Source of the DNA: Amaranthus tricolor
Taxonomy: Eukaryota; Streptophyta; Magnoliopsida; Caryophyllales; Amaranthaceae
DNA: 64,000 nt
Direction: 5' to 3'
NCBI RefSeq assembly: GCF_026212465.1
Contig: NC_080058.1
Location: 8,925,985 to 8,989,984 of the forward strand
Shown here piece by piece: positions 47,497 through 60,441 of this stretch (within the stretch, counting starts at the first letter, position 1; the number at the start of each line of letters is the position of its first letter). Both the position numbers and the translations under genes were made by a program. Below the pieces are notes generated by a model. The model saw only the letters and a list, made by a program, of their open reading frames with translations, was not told where the DNA came from and searched no databases.

Positions 47497-50351
47497 ACTA
47501 ATTTAGTTTTATTTTTAGTTAATCATACTAAGATGTGAATATATATCAGGTTGGTGTTAAGATATTTTTCACATGTTTTATAAGGCGTCTCCAAATTTTA
47601 AAGGTACGAATTGTGAAGGAGTGTAACTTGACTCAAGTGTTTTGAACTCTCTTTTACATAGTTGTTTGTAAATGAATTTTGGACCCTAAAGATTGGTGTA
47701 ACAACATTGTGTCAAACCATTGTCTTATTTTGATTGGTGAAGAAGCTTCCATGGCTTGACATGTACATATACAAGTGTGGTAGATTGGAATGGGTTTCTT
47801 CTTAGTGCACAAGGTATAATACGTTGGACAACTATTGAAAATGCTTGGATAAATTGGGGACCAAGGGTGGTACATGAAAGAAGTAAAGAAACAATCTAGT
47901 ACATTCTAAAGTGTTCTTTCCAGTGAATAGGTGCTCGTTCAAGTAGAATATACTAAAAGTTTATTTATGTATTACTTGCGTTATATTGTAATTTAGTATC
48001 TAGCCCTATTTTTGTCTTTTAAAATTATTGCATTCATTTGTAAATATGAGTCAAGTCAAGAGATCCATTACTTAGTTCCTTACATAATTTAATTCCAAGA
48101 TGTAACCTTTTTATGTTTGTCTAAACTTTTAAACTCTCATATCCTATAAACATATATATGAAATACACTAATCTAGGATGAAGGATGTACTCAACATTTA
48201 GTGATCCTCATTAAATCACTGTGTTACTGTTCTTATTTATTTTATGCTTAAATCATCTTATTATCTGCAAGATGTAATCACTGTTGCAGGGCTCTTATTG
48301 TTGGGGGTAAACCGACCGCTTTCTTCTAGTCCTACCCATAAAAGGAGTACGAATATGGATTGACCGTCAGCTTTCCTCACCCAAATCCTACTTTCGAACG
48401 AGAATTAAGCATGATGATAATGATGATTATATTCATTAGTGCACTATCAGAGCCATAATTTTCAATTATCCTTGACCCACCTTAAACTCATGGCTTCCGC
48501 TCCATTAGGCCTCCCAACATATTAATTGTGGTAAATGGAGTCAAGTTGAGGAAATTGGCAGACGAATTGATGAAATTAAGTTAAATTAAGAAGTCAATTA
48601 ATTAGAGTAGTTGACTTATGCTGGAAGCCTCCATAACATGACACAGAAATTTGGATGTTTTCTTATGCTAAGAGAATATATTGTGTATGCTTTTATTAAT
48701 GGGCTAACGCTGCCCAATTATTGGGTCTGGACAATTTGGATGTATGTAATGTTGTTTATTTGTTAAACAATGTTTTGTAATTTTGTTTATGTTTAGGAAT
48801 TAGGAGTATTATATCACTACTTCTGCTTCATTTAAATAAAATTACTTTGACTTAAAATTTTTTACATATTTAAATTAAATAGTGCTATTTTAAAAATAAC
48901 GAGGAAATACTTATTTTGAATATTATATGGAGTACTAGTGTTTTTTTATGTTAAAAAAATTTAATGTTAACTTCATGAACGTTATTGTATATGGAGGAGC
49001 TTTTGTATCAAACCCTCCTAAACTCCTATTATGATAACGATTTAAGGTGATTTTTTCAAACGATTATAGTGGATGATTTGTATTTTAACTTTTAAAATGA
49101 TGAATTAAATTTAAGTAATTATAAAATAAGTACATTCATTGCGAAAGTGAATATTTAAATGAAAATTTGTGTTAGAGAAACTTAAATTTTATTATGGTGG
49201 AATTATAAAAGACACATGTTAGTTAGTATCCAAACAAGCTCTTGATTTGTTTGATAATGCATTTTCACCTTCTTCATATGTCAGATGTGTATGTTGTGTT
49301 TTGTAGCAGCAAGCACACTATTACGTTTTCTAATTTAAAGCTTATAATTTAATTTCAGAAAAAAAAAAGTATAATTTAGCTATGGAGTACTTCTATATCC
49401 CAATTATATATATTTACTTTATTTGCATTACAAATAATAATGCGAAATACAAATTATAATTTGGAGGAATTTGTATTTCTCCTTTGTTGATGACTAAAAT
49501 AAATAAACTTAGACAAATAACACTAGAAAGAACTTGAAGATGTTTTTGTAACGAAGACCATTACCTGAAAACTTGATACAAATTATAGGCGTGTAATTAC
49601 TTTCTTTTTACAAAATTTCCCCCATAAAGGTTCTTGTGTTTGAACTTGAAAATTCACAATAAGTTACAAACAACTCAATATACCCTTAGTACTTAGGATA
49701 TATAACTTAACAACAATGTGTTTATATGAATTATAAACTTGGAAGACTAACAAAAAATTTATAACTATTTTTGAAAAGCACAAGCAAGAAAGAAAGTAAG
49801 GATAGAATAGAATTCAAAAATTGTGTATTTCACATCCTTCCCCAAGACTCCTATTTATACTTTTAGTGTAATGTCCATTGATGATCAACATAATAAACAT
49901 TCACCAATACCATGTTTATTGTGGTGTTCATGAGCAATATTTCACGCCTTAATTGTTAACACACCTCATAAAATCAGAATAAAGAGTGAAAAAGAAAAGG
50001 AATTTAATGCACATTGATCAAAGAAAACTAAAAGGCACATATTGGCCTAGCAAAACCAAAAGTCGAGTCCGCTTTGGTTCATTCCTTTTGCCACCCCTTT
50101 AGACCTTGTATTTTAATACATTTTGTCCCACTACTATTTGTAGTACTTGATGATATACCCTAGGATTTTATATACATTAAATGTTCACCAAAGTTGAATA
50201 CAATGCATTAAAAATAGCAAGATATTAAAAAATAAGAGAAAAAGAAAAAGTGATATTATCATACCCAAAATAGAAATTGACCAAATTCATTGTTATGGGT
50301 TAAAATGGAAAATTTGACAAATAGGATGAAATAGATAAATAATAGGAGTAG
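47497..50351. other. Gene-free interval between MULE and hAT-like copy 2
   Basis: No coding sequence. At about 48297-48432 a GC-richer segment (gtacgaatatggattgaccg, cctcacccaaatcctac) ends in atgatgataatgatgatt, like the RTE-type tails at 15694 and 16365, and is probably a truncated retroposon. The rest is A+T-rich. Confidence 0.45.
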
Positions 50352-50359
50352 ATTAGGAG

Positions 50360-51131
50360 TAGGGCTGCACACGGTCCGGTTCAGTCTGGTCTGGTTTGAT
50401 ACAAAAATTAGACCAGATTAAAAATTTTGGTCCGGCAAATTTTCAGACCAGACCGAACCGGACCCGACCGTTCTATAATGGTCTGGTCTACGGTTTTTTC
50501 TTTTTAATGTATTTTTTAAATTAAGAATCTAAGATAATGTATTCATCTCTATATATATAAATATTAATATATATTTCGAGTCTTTGATTGAGTTTACGAA
50601 AATCTTTAATTCAAGTACAAAATATCTAGTAGTGTTTCAAGTCTTGAACGAAAATTAGCACATGATTCAGTAAAATGAGAAGAAAAATTGATTTAGCGAA
50701 GAAAGTGAGAAGAAAGAATATAAGAAAAATTGATTCAGTAAAGTGAGAGGAAGGCCCCGCAAACTGCAAGTAGAGAAAAATGAAGACAAAAATAAGGTTT
50801 AATTTAATTTTCGACCTAAAATATAATGGGCTGGTAGAGTGGCAGTAATCTACCACTTCATATTCAGAGTTGGACCAATTGCCTAACAGCATAATGTCCT
50901 CTATTATTGCGGTTAATGGACTACAGTTTACGGGTTGTACTAGACTAGAAAATAATATGATTTTCCGGTTCCATTTAGTTTGAAAATTTTAAAACCAAGA
51001 TCGGATTGAAAATTGTAATTTTTTAAAAAAAAACTGGACTAGACCATTTAGACCGTAGACCAGACTAAATACTTAAATTACGGTTTTATTCGGTTTGATT
51101 TACGGTTTAGACCAAACTTTGTTTAGCCCTA
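50360..51131. mobile_element. hAT-like TIR element, copy 2 (772 bp), right of the MULE
   Basis: Ends TAGGGCTGCACACGGTCCGG and (other strand) TAGGGCTAAACAAAGTTTGG. Flanks ATTAGGAG/ATTAAGAG (50352-50359, 51132-51139) are an 8-bp duplication with one mismatch. The interior shares ggtctggtct and accgtagacc blocks with 41936-42575 in the opposite orientation. No transposase. Confidence 0.8.
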
Positions 51132-51139
51132 ATTAAGAG

Positions 51140-53394
51140 TAATAACTTTTAAAAAAAATTAAAAAACTTTAGTTTAATAAAAAAAGTTTAAACATAATAA
51201 AATAATAATAATAATAATAAAATAAATTTAATAAATTCAATAAAAATAAATTTTGTTGGAAAAAGGTGAGTGATATAACCAAATAAAAATAACCAAAATT
51301 AGCAAATACTATGAGATAAATTCAACAAAATCTTATTAAATTTAATAAAAAAAATATTGTTTGAACAAGATTATGTGAACAAGGAGATAAAGATACTCTT
51401 AAATCGTAATTGCAAAAAAATAAATATAATTATTTTTAGAAAAAATATATTTTCTTAAAATTTTACCTAGTCCTTTTCCTTTCTTTCATCTGTCTTATAA
51501 TTAGGAAAAAAAATGTATAGCAGAATCTAAAGTGGCTTGTTTGGTACAGATTCGTTCCCCACTAAGGCAAAATTCGGATAAATGAGCGGTCAAAGAAGAC
51601 AAATTAGCAAGAACGAAGAAGAAACCAACACATGTGTCAGTTGTAAACAGCATAAAACATGATTCTTATTCTAAACTTCCAAACACTAAACATCCTTTTC
51701 TTTTGCTCTGGAAATCAAATCTTAATAAACACCAAAAAAAAGGTAAAACTTTAATCTCAGGTCTAGAGTTCGAGGATTGGTGCATAAGATATTTCCTCTA
51801 CTTTCGTTTTTTCTTTCTATTTTTTTTTTTTGTGTAAATTTAGAAGTTAAATAACTTTAATTGTGAGTTTTTTAAAAATATAAAAAAATTAATATTTAGA
51901 AAATATATATTGAAATAAATCTATCAAGATCCCTCATGAATATGTTTTTTCATATTAATTAATGATAAATTATAGTTAAATTTGACACTAAAATTCGTAA
52001 ATTTTATTTGAAAAGAACATATGAACACAGAGGAAGTAATATATATATCATGTTTTTCCCTTTTTCAATTGATGTTTGTGTTGAATTGGTTTTGCATTAC
52101 TTTACTTTTTAGTTTATTTTGAATTTTGCCCTATGACTTACACTCAATTTTTGATTTTTATTTACTATTTTTGTCAAATATATATATTTTTTTCACTTCT
52201 CGTATAATTTTGTGTCATTATTTTCAATTGCACAAGATTTGTACTTTGGCCAAATTCATGGGACAAAAATTTTGTTTATCATGTATTTATACACTTTTTT
52301 CACAAGAGTAGATTGCTAAAATTGATTTTGCTTATTATTGAAGCCAACTCAGTCATTAGAGTTTGTTGATAACTTTCGTATTTAACCATCAAACTTTTAT
52401 ATTTATTGATTATGTTTAGAATATTTCATATCAAAAAAATTAAATATAATTTTTCATAATTTTTTTTAGAAGTGTAATACTTACTTTTTTTAATAATCTA
52501 TATAAAACATATTTAAAGATATTGATATCCAAAATATACTTAAAATATAAAAAAAAAAAACAAATAAAACCAATTTAAAATGATAAGAAGTAACTTTACC
52601 ATTGATTGAATTTCAGTATGTAGGAGATCATATCATGTCTTAAATTTGTTTCAAGTCACTAATAATAACTATAATGAGGCAAAATATGGCCTGTTCACTT
52701 AAGATGTACATAATCTTGTTCGTATCATTTCAATTTTGGAAAGAAAATGAAATAATATTAAAAAAGACCACGCATAATCATTAAAATTATCAATAAATTT
52801 TCCTATTAGTATTTTTACTATTTAATACCGACTACCAAACGTGTTATACGTGAGATCATTCGAATACATTTAGATTGTGTTTAGAAACAAACATTTCATT
52901 TCAAATTATACACTTCAATTATGAAATCCTTAATGTAGAATTTGAGAATGACAAGGTTTGAGAGGTCATTCTCAAATCCACATCTTTAAAAACTATTTTT
53001 ATAATAATTGTGAAATTGACTCAAATTCAAATTTGAAATTTTTATATTTGCCAAACACTAAATTTGAGTCAAATCTATATTTTCAAATAAAATTTTCATT
53101 CCCAAACATAGCATAAAGGAATTAATGCTTTAAAAAGCATCTCACTTGTATTTTTGTAATTATGCCTAGGAAAATGATGTAATAGTTAATATATACTCAA
53201 ATATGTGAGAGCCTTTTAAATCATATGGTGCGTCCTCGTAAGAACAGAAAGATTATTCAATAGCCACATTGCTATGCTAAATTACACTACTATTAATCTA
53301 ACACTTTTCTGATTAATTAGGCAGTATTTTAACTCCTTACAACCTTAATCTTATTGCTTTAGAATACTAAAAACTAAGCAAGAAAAGCAGAACC
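51140..53394. other. Gene-free interval downstream of LOX-D
   Basis: A+T-rich. At about 52870-53115 imperfect inverted ends (gattgtgtttagaaacaaac; other strand tgctatgtttgggaatgaaa) suggest a MITE with an internal palindrome (gagaatgacaaggtttgaga). No gene is recognised. Confidence 0.45.
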
Positions 53395-56300
53395 TCACAG
53401 AGACACACTATTAGGAATTCCCCTTCCAGTTATTCCTACACCACTTGAAGGACACAACAATGTGAATGGCAATTTAGCAGGACCAACCCGATTCTTGAGC
53501 TTCGGATCATTATTTCTTGCTAAGATATTTTTTTCGATCTCCTCGAGTTTTTTACTAAATCTATCGAACGCTTGTAATGGAGGCATATCAGAAGTCCATC
53601 CAGGCTCTCGTTGCCCGAGATAAACCTCATCGGCAGAATGCCCTGAAATAAGCTCAATCACCGAGATTGCTGCTAATGTTCTAACTTGACTTATTACAGT
53701 TTTCAAAAACACGCCATCCGGATTTGTTTTTAGTTCTTCATACTCCGGAGTGCCTTTTTTTGGCATGAACCTCCGCGTTATAGTAGGCCTGTTAGGCATG
53801 TATCCTCCGTATGGGTATTGACCGAAGTTAACGACTGCATGGAGTGCAGAAGCAATCCATATGATGGTCGAGCAAATTTCGGTTAAATCATTGAAGGTCT
53901 TCATTTCCGGCCACCACTTCTCATCCTTCTTGTCGCCATGACCTTTTTCCCGGATTTCTTTCCACCAGAATTGAAGTTCTGGGTCAGTTGCAATCATGTC
54001 ATCGGATTTATAGTAAAATAAGCAATACTCTTTGACCCAAGTCTCGATTGCAGACCAAATTTCTAGCCCATCCACAGCATATGGGTAGTCTTCTATGAGT
54101 AGTTTGTATCCATGAGGGCTATTCACATCCTTCACTGCCATTCCTCTGAACAAAAAAGTATAGCTCGTCAGACTAGTGTCATATGATTTGTTAATCTTTT
54201 CGCGAATCGTAAATCGAATAAAGCAAATTATGGTTAGTCTTGGGTCATTTTGAGCAAATCCCCAATTCAAAAAACGAATAACTTAGCATTAGATTATGTT
54301 ACATCGTGTCAGACACCTAACCAGAAGGCTATAGGTGTTCAAAACAGACCCGATGATCCGATATTTACCCAACCTTATAACCGAACCCGACTCAAGTTTA
54401 AAAATGATTTACATTCATGTAAAAAACAATATGGACACAAAACTTGATTTCAAAACGACTCGAAACATCTAATTTAAAATCAACCCGATAAGTTGAATGA
54501 ACACCTGTAATAAACGACTTAACGTATAAGATTATTATTTGTAGAAGTATAAATACCTCTTGATAAGATCTTGAGGAAGAGCTTGCTCAGTGAATACCCA
54601 ATTTTTATACACAGCAGATGTCCACTGCCCAACATACTTCCGGGGATAGACTGCTGCCTCGAATAATCCATCAGCATTCATAGCAATCTGACGTGCTATC
54701 GTATTAACAGCCATTGTATCCCGGAAGTGAGGATGCAGAAGTTTGTGGATCGGGTGAAGCTGGCTTAATTGTCTGTTTGATGCGATTATAAACGGCTCCA
54801 TCACTGCGTGAGTGTGCAACCTATCGAAAATACAAGTATTTTTATATCATTTCTACATTTGGAACAAGAAAAAAACTAATACTATAAGTTGCATAAAGAT
54901 TCATTCAACCGATTCATACCAGTGGCTTATAAGTTGATGATAAGCCGCATCAGTAACAGCTACATAGGTCTTGGCAAGCAGCCAACGGGAGGCTTCAACA
55001 CCATCACTGGTGGGTTTATATAATTCACTAACAGCACCGTATTGATCCCCCTCGGGATGTGGTAAGCTTAACTCGATGACCAATGGCTTCAAAGTTCCGT
55101 CATCTTTTAAGAAAAGTAGTGTTCGAGTGGCATAGACTTTTGAAGATGTATCTTTGTTGATTTGTCTCAAGAATGGCATTACTAAATCGTGGTGATCCAA
55201 TATAAAAAGCTTATCACGCTTCATTGCCTGATCGAAGAAACAAACGAAGGAACAAATTTTGGAAATAAGCGACATAATATGATCCTTAAATGAACTCGTG
55301 CAACATGAAACTATTCTCTGAGTGTATTACCTCTTCTACGGTTAACCCATCTAAGTTTCCTTCTAGACACTCTTTAGTGATTGAACTGTTCTGGTTTCCG
55401 TATTTGGAATCAAGTTTACTCACCGGTGGAAATTCCTGCAGCAAAAGGGGAAATCTTGTCAGTTACGGTCAATCAAGACAACATATTAGCTATCAATAGA
55501 AAAAGTATAGTTGCGTAAATCCGACCGCCAGACCCCCTATAGTGGGAGCCATTTAATGGCATTCAGATAATGTAATAACTAGAATAAGGTCTTTTATAGT
55601 TGTACATTGTTCTTACGCCTTAGCTCTCTAAACGTTTATCCGTTTTTTGTTATTATATGATACAAGGCGAGAAAACATTTCAGTGTTTTTACCTTCAAAT
55701 GGCGGATAACAAGAGGATTTATACCGGCTAGCATCTCCCTCGCAAACTCTTCATCAGTCCTCCAAGCCGACTTATCCTCTGTAGCAAAATGATACAAGAC
55801 ATTAACATTAACTAACTGAATAGAGTTTTGTGCTTCATTAATACTAATGTTCACCTTTGATTATATCAGGCATTGGATATTTCAAAATCGGTGCACCATT
55901 AGTTCGAATAACCGCTTTTAGAAATTCATTAGGAATATGTTCCTTGAGTTTTCCAAGTAATGAACTATTCGGAAGCTTAATTCCTCCTTCAAACATCTCT
56001 AGCACATCTTGGAAAGTATCGAACTCCTTTGGTGTTTTGTCGAATAGCGCGTCCAACACACCAACAACACCTTGAGATAAAGACTTAAAGGTATCACCCA
56101 AAAAATCTGACAACTTGATGTCCCCGAACTTTTCATCTCTTGGAACGTAGAACTCTTTCGCCTTGACTATTGGTAACCTACTCTCTGTGTGAGGATCTGG
56201 AAAAAGGCATATACAAGTAAGAAAATTGCTTAACTACATATTATAAGTCCTTCAATGAAGTACTCAGTTAAGTAGGGCTTGTTTGACAATCAATGGGAAT

Positions 56301-58522
56301 GTTGGTTTTGAGTCATTAGGTATCGGTTAACGAGATTTTAACAATTGCCAAGACATTAACCTAATTGTAGATTAACAAGTGCAACAGTTAGCAAATCAGT
56401 CAATATTTCTAACTGATGAAACCAGCTAGAAGTTTCAGCCAACAGCCGTTTGCCAAACAAACCCTAAATTGTAAGCAATTAGCATATTTTCAGACAAGCG
56501 GGGAAATCTAAAAGTGAGGCAAGCAAACCTGTTTTTGTTGGTTGACGACTAGTTCGACCTCTACGAGGATAAGGATATTCTGCAGACCCTCCATATATAG
56601 GACGGACATACTCCGGACCTTTATCAGGTTCTCCTAGATCATTGTAGAATGCATAATCATAAACTCGATCCCACTCCATAAGCATTACATTTTCCTTTCC
56701 TTCTCCTCTCAAAATCTGCAACTCTTGTTCGCGATATTTGCGTAATGGTGCAGGAGTTTGATGAGGCAAATATGTCTGTTCATGGAAAACCATATAACAT
56801 TAATCAATCATCTTAAACCCATGTGGTTTTTTTAGTTGACTTGTTTGACCAGTTATGGCAAACATCTTGACTTTTTTGCTGGTTTTAAGTTAGCTGGATA
56901 AGCAAAGCAAACCGACTAAAGAGATGTTTGGTAAAATTATACATCGGTCGTTGGCCGTTTATTGGAGAAGAAATAACCCAACAAACCAAAAGCCAATGAA
57001 AATCCAACCAAATAAAGCAAATGAAGAAAGTTTGGCTGTTTGAAACGTTATTTACCAAAGACGTTTTTTTTAGTAAAAGTCAACCAAAAAGCTTTTTACA
57101 AAAGTAACTATGCATCATTGCTACACAAATGTGATAAAAGAATAACCTTATTTGTGAAGAAAATACGATCTTTGTGGTAGAGATGAGACGGATAAACCCA
57201 AGAATTGCAATGAAAATGAACATTTCCATGACCTGGGATGTTTTTCAAGCTGACATTTCTAAGATAAAATTCATGATCAGTCTCATTTTTCACAAATATT
57301 GCACCAGGAACACCAATTTCTTCATTCCAAACAAATTTCACTCTGAATGCAGACTCCCCATCAGCCACACTAATGGATTCACTGATATCCTCTTCCAAAT
57401 ATGCTGCTTTTCCCTCTTTCCCTTTCAAAATACACAATAATAGAGTATCACTTATGGGGCACCTTTAAGTCCAGATTTTCTACTTCAACTAGAGAAAACC
57501 ACAATCGTTGTAAATGATATTTGACACTTTGTATGCTCTATTCGAGGCCTAATGGTTGAGACCCAAAGATATGTACTCTAACACATTAGCTCTGATAACA
57601 TGTTAGTTGTTTAAAGTTTGACTTTCAAGTTGGGATCTTTCAATATGATACCAAAACTTTAATATATTTATATACAATTCTTTTTAGAATAAGTTTTTAG
57701 AGCATGTTCATGAGCTAGATTATTTAGCTAGGCTTGATCAGCTCATGTAAATATAAGCCAATCTCAAGGAATTCAAATGCCCTGTGGGCCCATTAACACT
57801 TATGTGTAGCTAGTTTCTTTTACTCAAAAAATTTATCAAGATATAGCCATTAATAAAGACTAAAAAGCAACTAATCAAGTTAAGTGATATACAGTCATAG
57901 TCATATTTTGTCTTGAATTCCATCTTCAATTATACTATACTACTCATGATTGGCATTATAATAAGGTTAAAACCAGCATCACACAAATTGCCATTCGAAA
58001 AAAGCGACTTATAATTAGTTTTAGTTTTAGGCTATTTTTGAAATATTTGGGGAAATAACCTAGTAAAAATTCTAGAATGTAATTAAAAACTTGTGGGTTT
58101 ATGCAGAAAAGATCAGAAAAAACAAGAAAAAAAGAAAAAGATAAGAAATAAATACCAGGATGAACAGAGCTAATAAGCTGAATAGAAATCTTGGATGGAT
58201 GAATAAAAGATAAGAAATGATGAGATAATCTGTGCTGCTTCTTCAATATGACTGTTCCTTCAACACTGATTTTGGTAGTGTTTCTAGATTCTTCCATTTT
58301 CTTAACAGAAGTTTTGTTTCTTCCTAAAGTGTTAAGAATACTACTGAATGAGTTCCTGGATTTTTGTGTGGTTGTATTTAAGGTAAAATTTGACTGATGG
58401 GTTGGATTATGTAGAAGTTTCAACTTTTTTTTGTGGAGTAGAAAGATTGATGAAGATGGGTTGGTGTTATTCTGAGAATTATAAAGAGAATAGAATGAGG
58501 AAATAAGTTTGGAATTTGCCAT
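53395..58522 (-). CDS. LOX-D: 9-LOX-type lipoxygenase with putative plastid transit peptide, 914 aa
   Basis: Exons: 58156-58522, 57147-57421, 56529-56775, 55855-56196, 55693-55778, 55331-55435, 54920-55227, 54557-54820, 53395-54145; 2745 nt in frame, GT-AG. Residues 1 to about 95 ([19 protein letters not shown]...) are Ser/Thr/Asn/Lys-rich, resembling a plastid transit peptide; [11 protein letters not shown] then starts a shortened PLAT domain, ending near residue 214. Catalytic domain: His576, His581 (HWLHTH), His767, Asn771 (HAVVN) bind iron. Ala619 (Coffa site) fits S-stereochemistry; the pocket pair is Ala633-Val634. The C-terminus reads GIPNSVSL, so the Ile whose carboxylate binds iron is Leu here. 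Exon sizes match LOX-C closely, so the two are sister duplicates. Substrates are probably linoleate/linolenate; location and regiospecificity are inferred. Confidence 0.9.
54332..54509. mobile_element. Small MITE in LOX-D intron 8
   Basis: 178 bp, ends TAGGTGTTCAAAACAGACCC and (other strand) TACAGGTGTTCATTCAACTT. Same family as the TRIM-split copy at 40513-40973. The terminal sequence is related to the TAGAGGTGTTCA ends of the elements at 36644 and 38758. Confidence 0.65.
56274..56465. repeat. hAT-like MITE in LOX-D intron 3
   Basis: Ends agggcttgtttgacaa and (other strand) agggtttgtttggcaaa, about 190 bp apart. Related tttggcaaa/caaacatc stretches occur at 9130-9350, 10430-10660 and 56830-57070 in other LOX introns. 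A target duplication is not evident. Confidence 0.5.
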
Positions 58523-58579
58523 GTCACTCTCTTCTGAAGCTTAGGTTGACAGTTGTTCTTCTATGCAGAATTTCACAGC

Positions 58580-58587
58580 TTTTTATA
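58580..58587 (-). promoter_or_regulatory. Candidate TATA box of LOX-D
   Basis: TATAAAAA on the minus strand, about 60 bp before the ATG at 58522. Confidence 0.5.
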
Positions 58588-58736
58588 ACAGTTCTCTGTA
58601 TTCATAGATGGTGGCATAAGAATTAAGATCACTTTCAATTTATTTTCGTTGATTTTATCTTTTGAAATGGTAGATGAAAAAGTAATGAGGTAATGTGTGA
58701 TATTTTTTCATTCATTTTAATTGTTTAATTTACTTT

Positions 58737-58960
58737 ATACCCTCTATTTAATGTATTTATGCGATCTTTAATATATTGAGTTATATATAATTAAAAATTA
58801 TAAAAAAATATTAATAATCTTTACATAAAAAAGAACCAAATAAGATCCCACATAACTATATTTTAACTTATAGATTAATAATAATACAATTTTTTAAGAG
58901 TGATAGATGAATAGTGTCCTAAAAATAAATAGGACACATAAGGTAAATAGAAGGGAGTAA
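58737..58960. mobile_element. Stowaway-like MITE upstream of LOX-D
   Basis: Ends taccctctatttaatgtatt and (other strand) ttactcccttctatttacct, with gtcctaaaaataaataggac near the right end. About 220 bp upstream of the LOX-D start. Imperfect TIRs. Confidence 0.5.
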
Positions 58961-60441
58961 TAAAATAGGGATAAAATGGAAATTTATTGAGTTGTTTTTT
59001 TCTATAGATGAAAAGGGTGCAAAAACAGCCGTAAAAGATAATAAGGCAAGCATTATGAAACAGAAAAAGTACATAAAGAAAAAAACCGTGTACATACTTC
59101 TAAAACCTTAACTACATCCATATAAAATCTAGTAAGATTTATTTAAATGTATCGACTTTAAATATTTTTTAAATTTTATTTATATATTTATAGATATTAA
59201 AACTCGTATTTTTATTTGAAAACTATAAAAAAAATTAATATAACCTAACAAAATGTAATGTAGTAACTATAAGATTAGAATATATTCCAGTTGCATTATT
59301 TCACACTCTAATTCGATTTTTTTACTGCAAAGATTTTTATTTTTTTTTTTGTGTGTAAAACTGACTTTGATTTTACACGTCAATTAATATTATAGTTTTG
59401 GGTTTTTTTTATTCGGTCAATATCATGTGATAAAGACTTAAGAAGAATCATTTTCATGTGTTAAAAAGGGTTCATGAAAACACTTTCATCTACAAAGAGG
59501 TATTCTTTTTACAAAGTTAGATAAATACACTTATTACAAGAATGAAGAATCTAATATGAGTATTAGTTACATATAAGTTGCATAGTAGTGATTTTTGTCC
59601 CATTCATTGTGCATTATTTAATTGGAAAATTCTCATAGCATAAGTCAAAATAATACAAAATAAATGAAATTAGGCCCGAAAAAGGCTGGCACGATCTGCT
59701 AACTCGATCTGAATCTAACTCGAAATGAGTAGATTTAGGTTAAGACTTTTGACCCAAATAATTAAATGGGTCAACCCGACATAATTTGCTTATTAAATAG
59801 GTTGGGTTCAGGTCAAAATTTTAAACCTAAAACAAACCTATATAATCCATGTAATTAAACGTGTTAATTTTGAGTTAAATCAATGCGTATAACCTAAACT
59901 TAATTAATTTAATATTTTTTTATTCTTCATTGTAAACACAAAATAAACAACAAAAAAGAATAAAGTTTAAAATTAAAGCCCAAAAAATTAGATGTAATCA
60001 ATGTTAAAAATCTTAAATTGACAAAAAAAAAAAAAAAAAAAAACTATAAATAGGTTAAGTGGGTCGAAATCAGGTTGACCTGATTTGTTGCAGGTCGGGT
60101 CAAGGTTGTGATTTTCAACCCAATTAACTAAATGATTGGGTTTGTATTAAGGGTTTTTTAATCTGTTTATATATGATCCGAACTTAAACACAATTCAATC
60201 TGATCTATTTGATAGACCTAAATGAAACAGAGGAAGTATGATAATGGTTCTTAGTGAGATAATAATTACTAGAGATTAAAAATCAAAAAAAAACTAAGTA
60301 TATGATAAAATGCGTTGATGTACCGACAAAATTGAATTTACTAATTAAAGTTCATGATTTTTTCAACATAATCAGATATTAGTTGTGTAGTATTCTTTGT
60401 TTCATTTATTTTATATTATTTGGTTCAAAAAATTCTCATAT
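58961..60441. other. Gene-free interval with a hAT-like remnant
   Basis: At about 59690-60230 inverted ends (taggcccgaaaaaggctggc; other strand taggtctatcaaatagat) enclose gggtcaacccgac-type motifs, like other hAT-like elements here. A related sequence in the opposite orientation begins near 63690 and runs off the right edge. A poly-A run lies near 60008-60030. No gene. Confidence 0.45.

Noticed and set aside
50626..50892. 88-codon minus-strand frame with hydrophobic segments
   Set aside because: It lies inside the hAT-like element at 50360-51131, is Phe/Leu-rich because of T-rich DNA, and resembles no known protein.
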